Below are positions 17,424 through 26,379 of a DNA stretch of 64,000 nucleotides, in pieces; within the stretch, counting starts at the first letter, position 1, and every line of letters begins with the position of its first letter. The position numbers and the translations under genes were made by a program. A model generated the notes under the pieces. That model worked only from the letters and a program-made list of their open reading frames with translations. It ran no database searches and was not told the DNA's origin. Origin of the DNA: Micrococcaceae bacterium RIT 802 (GTDB taxonomy: Bacteria > Actinomycetota > Actinomycetes > Actinomycetales > Micrococcaceae); assembly GCA_016892645.1 (NCBI GenBank), contig JAFEMX010000010.1, positions 1-64,000 on the forward strand, read 5' to 3'.

Positions 17424-17783
17424 TCAGGGCAAGCAGAGGCAGAAGGGGTGCCCGGCGGGGTCCAGGAAGACGCGGAAGGTCGTACCCGGCTGCTCCGCGG
17501 AAACGGTTCCTCCCAGGCGCAGGACCTCGCGTTCGCCCTCGTCGAGGTCCTGGACGATCAGGTCCGCATGCATCTGCTGAGGGACCGTTTGCCCGGGCCA
17601 TTCAGGTCCACGGTAATCGGAAACCCGCTGGAAGGAGATGCAGTTCGAACCGTCCTCGGGGCGGATGTCGAACCAGTCCTCGTCGTCGGTGACCCGCCAG
17701 CCGAGCAGTTGGGCATAAAACGAGGCGAGCGCTTCCGGATCCGGGCAGTCGATGACGAAGCTGGGGTAGCGTGCGATGGCCAT
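17424..17783 (-). CDS. VOC/glyoxalase-like protein, tandem copy B
   Basis: 119 aa, the same architecture as copy A: SFVIDCPDPEALASFYA, VPQQMHADLIVQDLDEGE, FLDPAGHPFCLC. The pair arose by tandem duplication and has diverged. Transcribed in the same direction with a 96-bp gap. Substrate unknown. Confidence 0.8.
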   Translation of the reverse strand: MAIARYPSFVIDCPDPEALASFYAQLLGWRVTDDEDWFDIRPEDGSNCISFQRVSDYRGPEWPGQTVPQQMHADLIVQDLDEGEREVLRLGGTVSAEQPGTTFRVFLDPAGHPFCLCLP

Positions 17784-17880
17784 GGCTGCACGCTACACCG
17801 GCCTCCGCGGGAGGAAAAGGGTTCGGAGCCGAACCACGGCTGATCCGCGGAGTCCTGCCGTCCCGGTGCCACCCGCGCGG

Positions 17881-17961
17881 CCTTATCGGCCTTACCGGCC
17901 TTACCGGCCTTACCGGCCTTACCGGCCTTACCGGCCTTACCGGCCTTGCCGGCCTTGCCGA
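17881..17961. repeat. 9-bp tandem repeat (minisatellite), nine units
   Basis: ccttatcgg, then six units of ccttaccgg, then ccttgccgg and ccttgccga, without interruption. The array lies in the 221-bp gap between the stop of the MFS gene and the start of VOC copy B. The interior units are identical, as expected of slippage-prone DNA. Confidence 0.97.
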
Positions 17962-18004
17962 CCCCGCCGGTTCGGCGACCGGCAGGACTCCACCTCGGGG
18001 CCGG

Positions 18005-19204
18005 TCAGGCGGCCCGGGTGTATCCGGCTTCGACGAGCTCCTCCGCCGTGGTGGGGGCTCCGGGCTGGCCGCGCCGGACCACCATCGCGACCACGCACGT
18101 GAGCAGGGCGACCAGGGTGGCAGCGGCCATCGCGACCTGGGTACCGGGCCCGTCGATGATGACGCCCGCGACGGCCGAGCCCAAGGCAACACCGATGAGC
18201 TGCGCCGTCGTCGTCCAGCCGAAGGCCTCGGCCACGTCGGCCGCGGGGACGCCGGAGGAGGTCATCTGGGTCAGGGCCGCGATCACCGGGGCCACGCCGA
18301 GGCCGGCGAGGAAGACGGTCACCATGAGCCACCAGAAATCGGTGTCCAGGCTGGCCAGCGCGAGCCCGAGGGAGACGACGACCATGCGCCGCGCGGTGCT
18401 CCAGCGGCCGATGCGCTTGCGTCCCAGGTACAGGCCGGCCGCGAGCGAACCGACGCAGAAGACGCCCAGGATGATGCCGCCCTGGGCACCCCCGTGGCCG
18501 AAGGTGGCGACGATGGAGGCCTCGACCATGGCGATGCACGCACAGATGAGGAATCCGATCACCGCGGCCAGGCGCAGCGCCGGCGAGCGCAGCACCGTGC
18601 CGAAGCGTCCGGTCGGCGGTGCGGCGACGGCGCGCGCGATCTGCTCGGTCGTGATGAACCAGATGCCGCCGCCGATGAGGAACGCCGCGGCCATGACGAT
18701 GCCCAGCGAGGAGTTGATCGACAGCGAGACGAAGGTGGTGAGGACCGGACCGAGGATCCAGATGACCTCCTGCAGGGAGGCATCGAAGGAGAACAGCGCC
18801 CCGCGGGCACCGGGGTTGACCAGCGAGGGGTAGATCGACCGGGCAGCCTGCTGCACCGGCGGGGTGCTCAACCCGCAGACCAGGGCGATGGCCGCATAGG
18901 CCGACACCGACAGCCCGGGCAGGGCCAGGGCGAGGATCGAGATCCCGGAGAGCACGAGCGTGGCCAGCAGCACCCGGTGCATGCCGAAGCGCCCGAAGAT
19001 GCGGCTGCTCAACGGCCCGGCAATGGCCTGGCCCACCGCCAGGGCGGCCAGGACCAGCCCGGCGGCCGTATAGGAGTCGTGGACGCGTTCGACGTGGATC
19101 AACGCGGCCAGCGACAACATCCCCGCGGGGAAGCGCGCGACCAGTTGCGAGACCACGACGCGGAGCACGCCGGGGGCACGGAAAAGATCACGGTAGGAGG
19201 TCAT
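18005..19204 (-). CDS. Major facilitator superfamily transporter
   Basis: 399 aa with about twelve membrane helices in two halves; DUF-type drug/metabolite exporter of the MFS. ATG 19204 is used; an in-frame upstream extension crosses the promoter and is not coding. Divergent from an XRE-cupin regulator whose probable operator overlaps this gene's promoter, so the regulator is likely to control it. Substrate not predictable. Confidence 0.87.
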   Translation of the reverse strand: MTSYRDLFRAPGVLRVVVSQLVARFPAGMLSLAALIHVERVHDSYTAAGLVLAALAVGQAIAGPLSSRIFGRFGMHRVLLATLVLSGISILALALPGLSVSAYAAIALVCGLSTPPVQQAARSIYPSLVNPGARGALFSFDASLQEVIWILGPVLTTFVSLSINSSLGIVMAAAFLIGGGIWFITTEQIARAVAAPPTGRFGTVLRSPALRLAAVIGFLICACIAMVEASIVATFGHGGAQGGIILGVFCVGSLAAGLYLGRKRIGRWSTARRMVVVSLGLALASLDTDFWWLMVTVFLAGLGVAPVIAALTQMTSSGVPAADVAEAFGWTTTAQLIGVALGSAVAGVIIDGPGTQVAMAAATLVALLTCVVAMVVRRGQPGAPTTAEELVEAGYTRAA

Positions 19205-19210
19205 GCATCC

Positions 19211-19216
19211 ATCATA
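19211..19216 (-). promoter_or_regulatory. -10 element of the MFS gene
   Basis: tatgat on the minus strand, six bases before the ATG, giving a near-leaderless transcript. The -35 is poor, and the inverted repeat at 19221-19242 covers that position. Confidence 0.4.
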
Positions 19217-19220
19217 ACGA

Positions 19221-19242
19221 ATAGTGCACAATACTGCACTAT
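19221..19242. promoter_or_regulatory. Probable XRE-regulator operator
   Basis: Perfect inverted repeat atagtgca-caatac-tgcactat. A second overlapping one, tgcact-atgc-agtgca, extends to 19250. It lies in the 110-bp divergent promoter of the MFS and XRE-cupin genes and overlaps the MFS promoter, which fits autoregulated repression. Confidence 0.65.
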
Positions 19243-19314
19243 GCAGTGCATCACCATGCGACGACCGTGCCCGGCTGCCGTAGGATGGTCTTCGACCCAC
19301 GGAAGGAAGACCTC

Positions 19315-19908
19315 GTGACCGGACACCAGGACATCGCCGCGCTGATCGGCCAGCGCATCCGCGCCCGCCGCACCTCCCGCCAGTGGTCCCTCGACGAGGT
19401 GGCCACCCGCTCGGGCGTCAGCCGGCGCACGCTGGTGGCCATCGAACAGGGCCAGGCGAACCCCTCGATCGCGGTGCTTTCGAGCATTTCCGACGCGCTC
19501 GGCATCGCGTTCGCCGCACTCGTCGGCGCCGGTGCCACCGAGGCGCTGCAGGTCCGCCGCTCCGGTGAGGGCCCGCTGCTCTGGGAGGGGGACGACGGCG
19601 GCACGGCCCACCTTGCGGGGAGCCTGGGCGGCAGCAACGTGGCCGAGCTGTGGGAGTGGCGCATGTCCGCCGGGGAAGTCCACCACAGCGCACCCCACCC
19701 GCCGGGCACCCGCGAGCTGCTCTCGGTGCATTCGGGCAAGGTGACGCTCGGGGTCCAGGAGTCCAGCGTCGTGCTGGCCGCCGGGGACTCGGCCTCCCAC
19801 GCCGGGGATGTCGAGCACAGCTACGCCAACGAGGGCCGATCCGCCGCCGTCTTCTCCGTGGTGGTCCACTACCCCGCCGCCGCAGGCCTCGAACCGACGG
19901 GACACTAA
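19315..19908 (+). CDS. XRE-family regulator with C-terminal cupin
   Basis: 197 aa. Helix-turn-helix (about 8-65: WSLDEVATRSGVSRRTLVAIEQGQ) then a cupin ligand-binding barrel (about 110-185). Such proteins sense a small molecule and repress a neighbouring transporter. GTG 19315 is chosen with ggaagga seven bases upstream. Divergent partner of the MFS gene. Confidence 0.88.
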   Translation: MTGHQDIAALIGQRIRARRTSRQWSLDEVATRSGVSRRTLVAIEQGQANPSIAVLSSISDALGIAFAALVGAGATEALQVRRSGEGPLLWEGDDGGTAHLAGSLGGSNVAELWEWRMSAGEVHHSAPHPPGTRELLSVHSGKVTLGVQESSVVLAAGDSASHAGDVEHSYANEGRSAAVFSVVVHYPAAAGLEPTGH

Positions 19909-19959
19909 GCAGGGGCCTGGAACACCATGTCGGTCGGCACCTTGCCGGCTCCCACGGTC

Positions 19960-20967
19960 TCAGCGCGCCTCGAGTACGGCGACGATGGGGCGGTGGTCGG
20001 TTCCTCCGCGGGAGGACGTCACGACCCGCACGCTGCGCGCCGTCCATCCCGACCCGACCAACACGTGATCGATCGGCGACCCGATCCAGGGAGGGAGATC
20101 GGCCGGCCAGGTTCCCACGGACCCGGCGTGGGCCTGGAGCGCGGCATCCTGGCAATGGCCGATCAGCGACCCGCCATCGGCTCCAAGCCCCGAGAGGTGG
20201 TCAATTGTCGCATTGAGGTCACCGGCGACGATCACCTCCGGCGCATCGCACTGGTCGGCGATCCACCGCAGGCCGGCCTTCCACTCGCCGAAGGTCTCGA
20301 CGAGAGGCGGAGCCGGATGCGCGGCGACGATGGTCGGTCCGCTTCCGTCCGCCGGCCGCCACACCGCGCTGGGGAGCCCGGGCGTCGAGCCCACCGAGGT
20401 GTCCTGCCGGTACGCGCCCAGGTCATCGGCGATGAGCACCGAGGTCGGAATCCACGAATCGCCCGTTTCACCGTAGGTGGTGTCGGGTGTCATCGAGCGT
20501 CCGTCGCGGGCCGCGAGACGAGCCACCTCTGCTGCCGCGTCATCGTCCATTTCCGGCAGGCTGACGATGTCGGCCCCAGTGGCACGGATGAGGCGGGCAA
20601 CGTCTTCCGGCGGTGTGGCTCCTCCCTGGGTGTTCCACGCGAGGACTGTCAGGTCTCCGTCACCGCGGATCGCGGCGTCCGCTCCCCGGGACAACAGGAG
20701 GGCGCCGTTGGCCAGGGAGGCGGCGCCCAGAACGATTGCCAACCCCGCGGCAATGCCCCAGCGCCGCCGGAACACGGCAACTGCAGCGGCACCCAGCGCC
20801 ACGACGCCGAGCCCGATCGCCAGTGGTGCCCGGAACGCAACCAGCTGGGAGATGATGGGCGCCTGCTGAGCGCCGAACGCCTGTGGCCACACGAGTAGCA
20901 CGGCGACGGGCAGACCGACCAGCAGGGTCGCGAGCAGGCCGACATGGCGGAGCGGGCGTTCAGGCAT
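19960..20967 (-). CDS. Membrane-anchored endonuclease/exonuclease/phosphatase-family protein
   Basis: 335 aa. Three N-terminal membrane helices (about 10-95) and then an EEP domain with the expected catalytic landmarks: LAWNTQ, SLPE, the substrate His in AAHPAPP, AGDLNAT, SPIDHVL and GTDHRPI. The catalytic domain probably faces outside. Could be a nuclease or a phosphoesterase. Confidence 0.87.
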   Translation of the reverse strand: MPERPLRHVGLLATLLVGLPVAVLLVWPQAFGAQQAPIISQLVAFRAPLAIGLGVVALGAAAVAVFRRRWGIAAGLAIVLGAASLANGALLLSRGADAAIRGDGDLTVLAWNTQGGATPPEDVARLIRATGADIVSLPEMDDDAAAEVARLAARDGRSMTPDTTYGETGDSWIPTSVLIADDLGAYRQDTSVGSTPGLPSAVWRPADGSGPTIVAAHPAPPLVETFGEWKAGLRWIADQCDAPEVIVAGDLNATIDHLSGLGADGGSLIGHCQDAALQAHAGSVGTWPADLPPWIGSPIDHVLVGSGWTARSVRVVTSSRGGTDHRPIVAVLEAR

Positions 20968-21053
20968 CCACCGAATTCAACCCGGTCAGCATACAGAATG
21001 CCAATGCCGGCCGGGGACGGGCGTTTTGGCCGCCGGGTGGGCACAATGGGACC

Positions 21054-22136
21054 ATGATCTTCCGCTGGGGCGTCGAGGCCTGCAGGACCATGCTGTATCT
21101 GGTCCTCGGTGGCGCACTCCTCGTGCCGCTCGTTGCCGCCTGGCTGCTCTTGATCTGGCCGATCGATTCCTTCGATGGCATGGCCGCGCTGTGGCTGGTC
21201 AGCATCCCGTTCGCCTTCGCCCTGGCGCTCTTCCCGTTCGTGCGCAACATCGAGGCGCTCGCGGCCCGTGAACTGCTCGGGATCGCCGGGGCCGATACCG
21301 CCGAATCCACGGGGCTCTACATCCTCTCCGGCGTGCATCTGGTCATCGGCGCCACCTACAGTGCCACGCTGCTGTTCGCGACGATGCCGCTCATCTACTT
21401 CCTGGGGGCCGGGGAACGACTGGTCACCGGCCCGCTGCCCCTCCGCCTGGCCTATGCAGTCCTCGTCGCGGTGCTGTGGCTCGCCGGCACGTGGGCCCTC
21501 GGGCGCTGCATCGCCGCGGGAGCCAGGCGGCTGCTGCGACCGGATCGGCAACGGGCCCTGGAGGCGCTGCGTCGACGCGACGCCCTGGCCCGGGACCTTC
21601 ACGATTCGCTGGGCCACTCCCTCAGCGTCATCTCCGTCCAGGCCGTGGCCGCCCAGGCCCGCCTGCACTCCGGCGGCACGGACCACGCGGTGTCCGGTGC
21701 CCTCGATGAGCTGGCAGCGTCGGCCCGGGCGGCGCAGGACGAGCTCGACCAGGCCCTGGGCATCCTGCAAGACTTGGACGCCTCCGATGGCCGCGACCTG
21801 GCATCGTTGGGCCAGCTGGTGGACGGGCTGGATGTTCAGCTGGTCGCCGACGACGTCCGCGGCATCCCGGCACAGCAGTCGCGCGTGGCCTACCGGATCC
21901 TGCAGGAAGGCCTGACCAACGCCCTGAAGCACGGCTCCGGGGGCATCGCGATCCGGCTGGCCACCGGCCCGGAGCTGCTGCTGCGTCTGGTCAACGACTA
22001 CGATCCGGGATCCCGGCGCCCGGGCAGCGGCAGCGGGGTGGCCACCATGGCCCGGCGGGCGGGGATGCTCGGCGGAACCCTGGACTCCAGCGGAGCCGAA
22101 GGGGTCTGGACGCTGGAGGCGAGGTGGCCGCGATGA
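21054..22136 (+). CDS. Sensor histidine kinase (NarL/DesK-type)
   Basis: 360 aa. About four N-terminal membrane helices (1-155) form the sensor, followed by a HisKA_3 dimerisation domain with the phospho-acceptor His in ARDLHDSLGH and an HATPase domain (EGLTNALKHG, then GSGVATMARRAGMLGG). ATG 21054. Overlaps the response regulator gene by ATGA. The signal is unknown. Confidence 0.92.
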   Translation: MIFRWGVEACRTMLYLVLGGALLVPLVAAWLLLIWPIDSFDGMAALWLVSIPFAFALALFPFVRNIEALAARELLGIAGADTAESTGLYILSGVHLVIGATYSATLLFATMPLIYFLGAGERLVTGPLPLRLAYAVLVAVLWLAGTWALGRCIAAGARRLLRPDRQRALEALRRRDALARDLHDSLGHSLSVISVQAVAAQARLHSGGTDHAVSGALDELAASARAAQDELDQALGILQDLDASDGRDLASLGQLVDGLDVQLVADDVRGIPAQQSRVAYRILQEGLTNALKHGSGGIAIRLATGPELLLRLVNDYDPGSRRPGSGSGVATMARRAGMLGGTLDSSGAEGVWTLEARWPR

Positions 22137-22801
22137 GCAGCGGGCCCACGCCGGGCACCGGCATCCGGGTCCTGCTGGTCGACGACGACGCCGCCATCCG
22201 GGCCGGGTGGCGGACCGTCCTGGACGCCGCCGCGGGGATCACCGTCGTCGCCGAGGCAGCCCATGGCCAGGAGGCGATCGAGCGGGCCGCGGGCATCGAC
22301 GTCGTGCTCATGGACATCCGCATGCCCGTGCTCGACGGCCTCGAGGCCACCCGGGTGCTCACCCGGACCCGGCCGGCGGTGCGCACCATCGTGGTGACGA
22401 CGTTCGAATCCGATGCCGCCGTGTGGTCGGCGATGCGTGCCGGGGCCGCCGGGTTCGTGCTCAAACGCTCACCGGCAGCCGAACTGCTGGAGGCGATCCG
22501 GATCGCGCATGCCAGCGACAGCCTGCTCTTCCCGGCGGCGCTGGGCCGGATCGCGGCCCAGCACAGCAGGCCACCGGCGATCGCGCATGCTGCAGGGCTG
22601 ACCCCGCGCGAGGACGAGGTGTTGCGGCGGCTGGCCCGCGGACGTTCCAACGCCGAGATCGCCGGGGATCTCGGCGTGGGTGCGGAGACCGTGAAGACCC
22701 ACGTGGGGAACCTGCTCGACAAGCTCGGCGCCCGGGACCGCACCCACGCCGTGGTGCTGGCCTACGAACTCGGGTACGTGTTCCCCGGCGCCGGGGCCTG
22801 A
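22133..22801 (+). CDS. LuxR/NarL-type response regulator
   Basis: 222 aa. Receiver domain with acidic pair VDDD, phospho-acceptor Asp in VLMDIRMPVLDG and Lys in VLKRS; C-terminal LuxR helix-turn-helix (LTPREDEVLRRLARGRSNAEI). Partner of the kinase just upstream. Convergent with and overlapping the membrane protein gene by 40 bp. Confidence 0.93.
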   Translation: MSSGPTPGTGIRVLLVDDDAAIRAGWRTVLDAAAGITVVAEAAHGQEAIERAAGIDVVLMDIRMPVLDGLEATRVLTRTRPAVRTIVVTTFESDAAVWSAMRAGAAGFVLKRSPAAELLEAIRIAHASDSLLFPAALGRIAAQHSRPPAIAHAAGLTPREDEVLRRLARGRSNAEIAGDLGVGAETVKTHVGNLLDKLGARDRTHAVVLAYELGYVFPGAGA

Positions 22802-23961
22802 ACCGGGCGCCGGCCCCCGCCGGCGTCCAGCACCCCGGCGCGGTGTCCGGCGTAACCCCACACGGCCAGCCCCAGCATCGGGCCCCAGTACCAGAGCGGG
22901 AACACCACGACCATCAGGGCCGCCTCGACCGGTCCCTGCTCGACGCCCAGGCCCAGTCGGAGGAAGGGCACGGCCTCCAGGGTCAGCATGATGGCGACCA
23001 GCCCGCCGGGCAGGATGGCTGCCAACGGCGGAACCACCCGCCCGGCCAGGCCGGGGATCCAGCGCGGGAACACCTCGCCCCAACCGCTGACCAACCCCAG
23101 GGTGAGCACGATCCCGGCCCACGCGCCGAGCGAGAGCAGCAGTCCCCAGACGCGGATGGCCACATCGCCGCCCGGGTCGCCCAGCTGCGGCCACGGCGTC
23201 AGCCACGTCAGGCGGACCAGCGCGTAGGGAAGGGGTCCGAGCGCTGCCAGATACGTCAGCGTGCGGCGGTGTGCGGTGACCCAGCGGGTTGCCCCTGCCA
23301 CCGCCCGGTGCCCCGCAGCGGCGGAGACGAGGGCCAGGATCCAACCGGCCTGCAGCGCTGCCCCGGCGACGAGCAACAGCAGGAGCCCGTCGGACTGGCC
23401 CAGGAACGCAACGCCGACGGTGTTCACGACGCCGGAGGCGACGGCAACGCCGTCGGACATCCACAGTGCAGCGGCCCCGGCCACGACGGCGATGCCCAGC
23501 GGGATGCGGGCGCGCGGGTATTTCAAGAACACCAGCACGACGCCGGCCACCACGGCCAGTGGGGCGATGAACGCCAGCGTGTAGCCCAGCGCTGCCAGCA
23601 TGCTGGGGCTGAGCAGCACGACGACGGAGGCGGCCGCCAGCCCGAGCGCCACCATCGCGGGGACACCCCTGGCACCGGGATGCCGGCCGCCCGAGCGCGC
23701 CAGGGCCACCGCTGCCACGGCGGCGGAGACGACCGCCAGTCCGGCGACCAGCAGGTGGGCCGTGGGCCCGCCGATGAGCGGTTGGATGAGCAGGGGCGGG
23801 GTGTCCGGGCCGTTCGGCCCGAACGGCGAGCGGTCCGGGGCCACCGCCCACCACAGGGATGCGGCTGCCAGGAGCAGGGCCGCCGCCAGCGCGGCGATCA
23901 GTGCCGGACGGTGCAGCGGGGTGCGGGTGGTCGGTCTCGTGTTCTTCGTTGTCGTATCCAT
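22762..23961 (-). CDS. Polytopic membrane protein, unknown function
   Basis: 399 aa, about ten hydrophobic helices, Ala/Leu/Val-rich with a cytoplasmic Pro/Gly-rich tail. ATG 23961 (starts MDTTTKNTRP). No transporter motif recognised. Its position beside a two-component system suggests it may be a target, without direct evidence. Confidence 0.75.
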   Translation of the reverse strand: MDTTTKNTRPTTRTPLHRPALIAALAAALLLAAASLWWAVAPDRSPFGPNGPDTPPLLIQPLIGGPTAHLLVAGLAVVSAAVAAVALARSGGRHPGARGVPAMVALGLAAASVVVLLSPSMLAALGYTLAFIAPLAVVAGVVLVFLKYPRARIPLGIAVVAGAAALWMSDGVAVASGVVNTVGVAFLGQSDGLLLLLVAGAALQAGWILALVSAAAGHRAVAGATRWVTAHRRTLTYLAALGPLPYALVRLTWLTPWPQLGDPGGDVAIRVWGLLLSLGAWAGIVLTLGLVSGWGEVFPRWIPGLAGRVVPPLAAILPGGLVAIMLTLEAVPFLRLGLGVEQGPVEAALMVVVFPLWYWGPMLGLAVWGYAGHRAGVLDAGGGRRPVQAPAPGNTYPSS

Positions 23962-24167
23962 GGAACCAGCGTCCGCTGGCCGGAGTGCCCGCACCTCCCC
24001 CGCGCGGGGGAATGCTCCAATCTCACCCGTGATGCCCGGCTCGGCCGCTCCAGCGGGCACCAGGTGCGCATCGACCTGCTCTAGGCGCACCGCGCGTGCC
24101 CTTGTCCGCCCGCTGCAGGGATGTTTAGCTGGCCCTGTCGATCCAGGCAAGCGAGGGAAACGGAGCC

Positions 24168-24821
24168 ATGGTGGCCGCAACAGCACAACGCATCGTCGCC
24201 ACACTGCTGGAACGGCACGGCCGGACCTATGCCGAAGAAGCCGGCATCACGCTGAAGGACAAGCCCTCCCCGCTCTACGAACTGCTGGTCCTCAGCACGC
24301 TGCTCTCCGCCCGCATCAGTTCCAACGTGGCGGTGAACGCGGCCCGGGAACTGTTCGCCGCCGGCATGAGGACCCCGCAGCACCTGCGCGAGGCCACCTG
24401 GCAACAGCGGGTCGACGCACTGGGCCGCGGACACTACCGGCGCTATGACGAACGCACCGCCACCATGCTCGGCGACGGCGCCGACTTGCTGATCAACGAG
24501 CACCATGCCGACCTGCGCACCCTGCACACCGACGCGACGACCGAGAAGCAACTGCGCGAGGCGCTGCAGGAATTCCCCGGCATCGGCCCCACCGGGGCAA
24601 CCATCTTCCTGCGCGAGGTCCAGGACGTCTGGTCGCTGCCGCACCCCGTGGTGGACCAGAAGGTGCTCGACGGTGCGCAGCGGCTGGGCCTGCCCACCGA
24701 CGCCGGTACGCTCATCGCCCTGGCCCCCGACGGCCAGCGCGCCCGGCTCGCAGCGGCCTGCGTCCGGGCGGCCCTGGACCGGGACATCGTCGACGACGTC
24801 CTCGCCGCCGCCGCCGACTGA
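24168..24821 (+). CDS. HhH-GPD/endonuclease III-like protein lacking the lyase Lys
   Basis: 217 aa, Nth-like all-helical base-excision fold with a hairpin (EFPGIGPTGATIFLREV). Endonuclease III has a catalytic Lys right after the GxG of this hairpin; here the positions are Pro-Thr-Gly. A candidate catalytic Asp remains in HPVVDQKVL. The C-terminal Cys cluster for [4Fe-4S] is absent. It may be a monofunctional glycosylase, a DNA-binding relative or inactive. Confidence 0.78.
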   Translation: MVAATAQRIVATLLERHGRTYAEEAGITLKDKPSPLYELLVLSTLLSARISSNVAVNAARELFAAGMRTPQHLREATWQQRVDALGRGHYRRYDERTATMLGDGADLLINEHHADLRTLHTDATTEKQLREALQEFPGIGPTGATIFLREVQDVWSLPHPVVDQKVLDGAQRLGLPTDAGTLIALAPDGQRARLAAACVRAALDRDIVDDVLAAAAD

Positions 24822-24879
24822 ACCGCCACCGCCCGAACCGACGCCGGCCGAACCGACGCCGGCCGAACCGGCACCGCCC
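24820..24879. repeat. 15-bp tandem repeat, four units
   Basis: Four units of about gaaccgacgccggcc; the two central units are identical and the outer ones differ at a few positions. Starts at the stop codon of the HhH-GPD gene and lies in the 103-bp gap before the next gene. Confidence 0.85.
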
Positions 24880-24924
24880 ACGCCAACCCTGTTCCGCCGT
24901 CGTGCCCCGTGGCATCGTGGGGTC

Positions 24925-26322
24925 ATGGACTCGGAATTCGATGTGATCGTGCTGGGCATGGGTCCCGGCGGGGAAGTCGCGGCCAGCCGGCTGCTCGATG
25001 CCGGACGGAAGGTCGCCGTGGTCGAGCGCGAGCTGATCGGCGGCGAATGCGGCTACTGGGCCTGCATCCCCTCCAAGACGCTGCTGCACCCCCCGGCCCT
25101 GCTGGCCGCCACCCGCGGCGCCGCCGGCATCACCGGTGCCGCGCTGGACTGGGCGGATGCCAGCGCCTACCGCGACACCATGATCCGCCACCTCGACGAT
25201 GCGGCCCAGGTGGACGGCTATCGCGAACGCGGCGCCACCGTGTTCAAGGGCGCCGCACGAATCACCGGCCGCGCGGCGGGCAGGATCCGCGTCCAGGTCG
25301 GAGACGACGAGCTCACCGCCGACCACCTCATCATCGCCACGGGCACGACGCCGGTGCTCCCCCAGCTGCCCGGGCTCGAGGACATCACGGTGTGGACCAA
25401 TCGCGAGACCTACACGGTCCGGGAGCTGCCGCACCGGGCCGTCGTGGTCGGTGGCAGCGCGGTCGGCGTGGAGACGGCGACGTTCCTGGCCGGCTTCGGC
25501 GTGGAGACCACCCTCATCCAGCGGGGCGGCTCGCTGCTTTCCCGCGAGGAGCCACGGGTCGGCGAGCTCGCCCGCCAGCACCTCGAGGCGGCCGGGGTCC
25601 ACGTCCTGCTCGGCGCCTCCCCGGCCCGTGCGCGGCGCGAGGGCGACGACAGCATCCTCGTGCTGGAGAGCACCGAGAAGGACACCGACTCCCCCGACCC
25701 GGCAGCAGCGTCCGAGGTGCGGGCCGACGTCGTCGTCTTCGCCACCGGGCGGCGCCCCCGCACCGAGGAGCTGGGCCTGGACGCCGTCGGCATCGAACCG
25801 GACGACCACGGGGCCATCCCGGTGGACGCATCCTGCCGGGCGGGCGAAGGCGTGTGGGCGATCGGGGACGTCAACGCCGTCATGCCGTTCACCCATGTGG
25901 CCAAGTACCAGGGGCGGATCGCCGCCGACTCCATCCTCGGCACCGCACGGACCGCCCACTACGACGGCATCCCGCGCGTCGTCTTCGGCATCCCCGACAT
26001 CGCGTGCGTCGGGCTGACGCACGCCCAGGCCCGGAGCGAGGGACTTGCGGTGGAGTCCGTGGAACTGGACGTGGCCGCCGCACTGGCCCGCCCGTGGACC
26101 CAGGAGCGCGAACCCGAGGGTCATTTGGGCCTGCTCGCCGACACCAATCGGCGGGTGCTCCTCGGCGCCTGGGCCGTGGGTCCGGAGGCCGGGGAATGGA
26201 TCCACTACGCGGCACTGGCCATCCGCGCGGGCATCCGGCTAGAGGTCCTGCGCGACCAGGTCGCCCAGTTCCCCACCTTCCACGAGGCCTACCTGGCGGC
26301 GCTGGACCTGTTCGAGTCCTGA
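24925..26322 (+). CDS. FAD/NAD(P)-dependent disulfide oxidoreductase family protein
   Basis: 465 aa class I pyridine-nucleotide disulfide reductase. FAD motif GMGPGGEVAASRLL, redox Cys42 and Cys47 in ECGYWACIPSK, a second nucleotide fold (VVVGGSAVGVETATF), an FAD segment ending AIGDVNAVMPFTHVA, and a C-terminal dimerisation domain. The active-site base region, HPT-E in lipoamide dehydrogenase, reads FPTFHEAY, so the His is displaced. Substrate could be mycothione, a lipoyl group or a quinone; unresolved. Confidence 0.85.
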   Translation: MDSEFDVIVLGMGPGGEVAASRLLDAGRKVAVVERELIGGECGYWACIPSKTLLHPPALLAATRGAAGITGAALDWADASAYRDTMIRHLDDAAQVDGYRERGATVFKGAARITGRAAGRIRVQVGDDELTADHLIIATGTTPVLPQLPGLEDITVWTNRETYTVRELPHRAVVVGGSAVGVETATFLAGFGVETTLIQRGGSLLSREEPRVGELARQHLEAAGVHVLLGASPARARREGDDSILVLESTEKDTDSPDPAAASEVRADVVVFATGRRPRTEELGLDAVGIEPDDHGAIPVDASCRAGEGVWAIGDVNAVMPFTHVAKYQGRIAADSILGTARTAHYDGIPRVVFGIPDIACVGLTHAQARSEGLAVESVELDVAAALARPWTQEREPEGHLGLLADTNRRVLLGAWAVGPEAGEWIHYAALAIRAGIRLEVLRDQVAQFPTFHEAYLAALDLFES

Positions 26323-26379
26323 GGCGGGCGTGGACCGCGGGCGGAGACCAGCCGCCCGGCGGTCAGGAGTGCAGGTCGC

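Noticed and set aside
17881-17961. Minisatellite as a CRISPR array
   Set aside because: 9-bp contiguous units, no spacers.
17771-19318. Plus-strand frame of 515 codons, repetitive Gly/Asp/Glu/Arg
   Set aside because: Includes the minisatellite and then runs antisense to the MFS transporter; no folded-protein composition.
24505-24924. In-frame extension of the flavin reductase upstream of 24925
   Set aside because: Overlaps the HhH-GPD gene in another frame; the FAD motif expected at the N-terminus starts right after ATG 24925.
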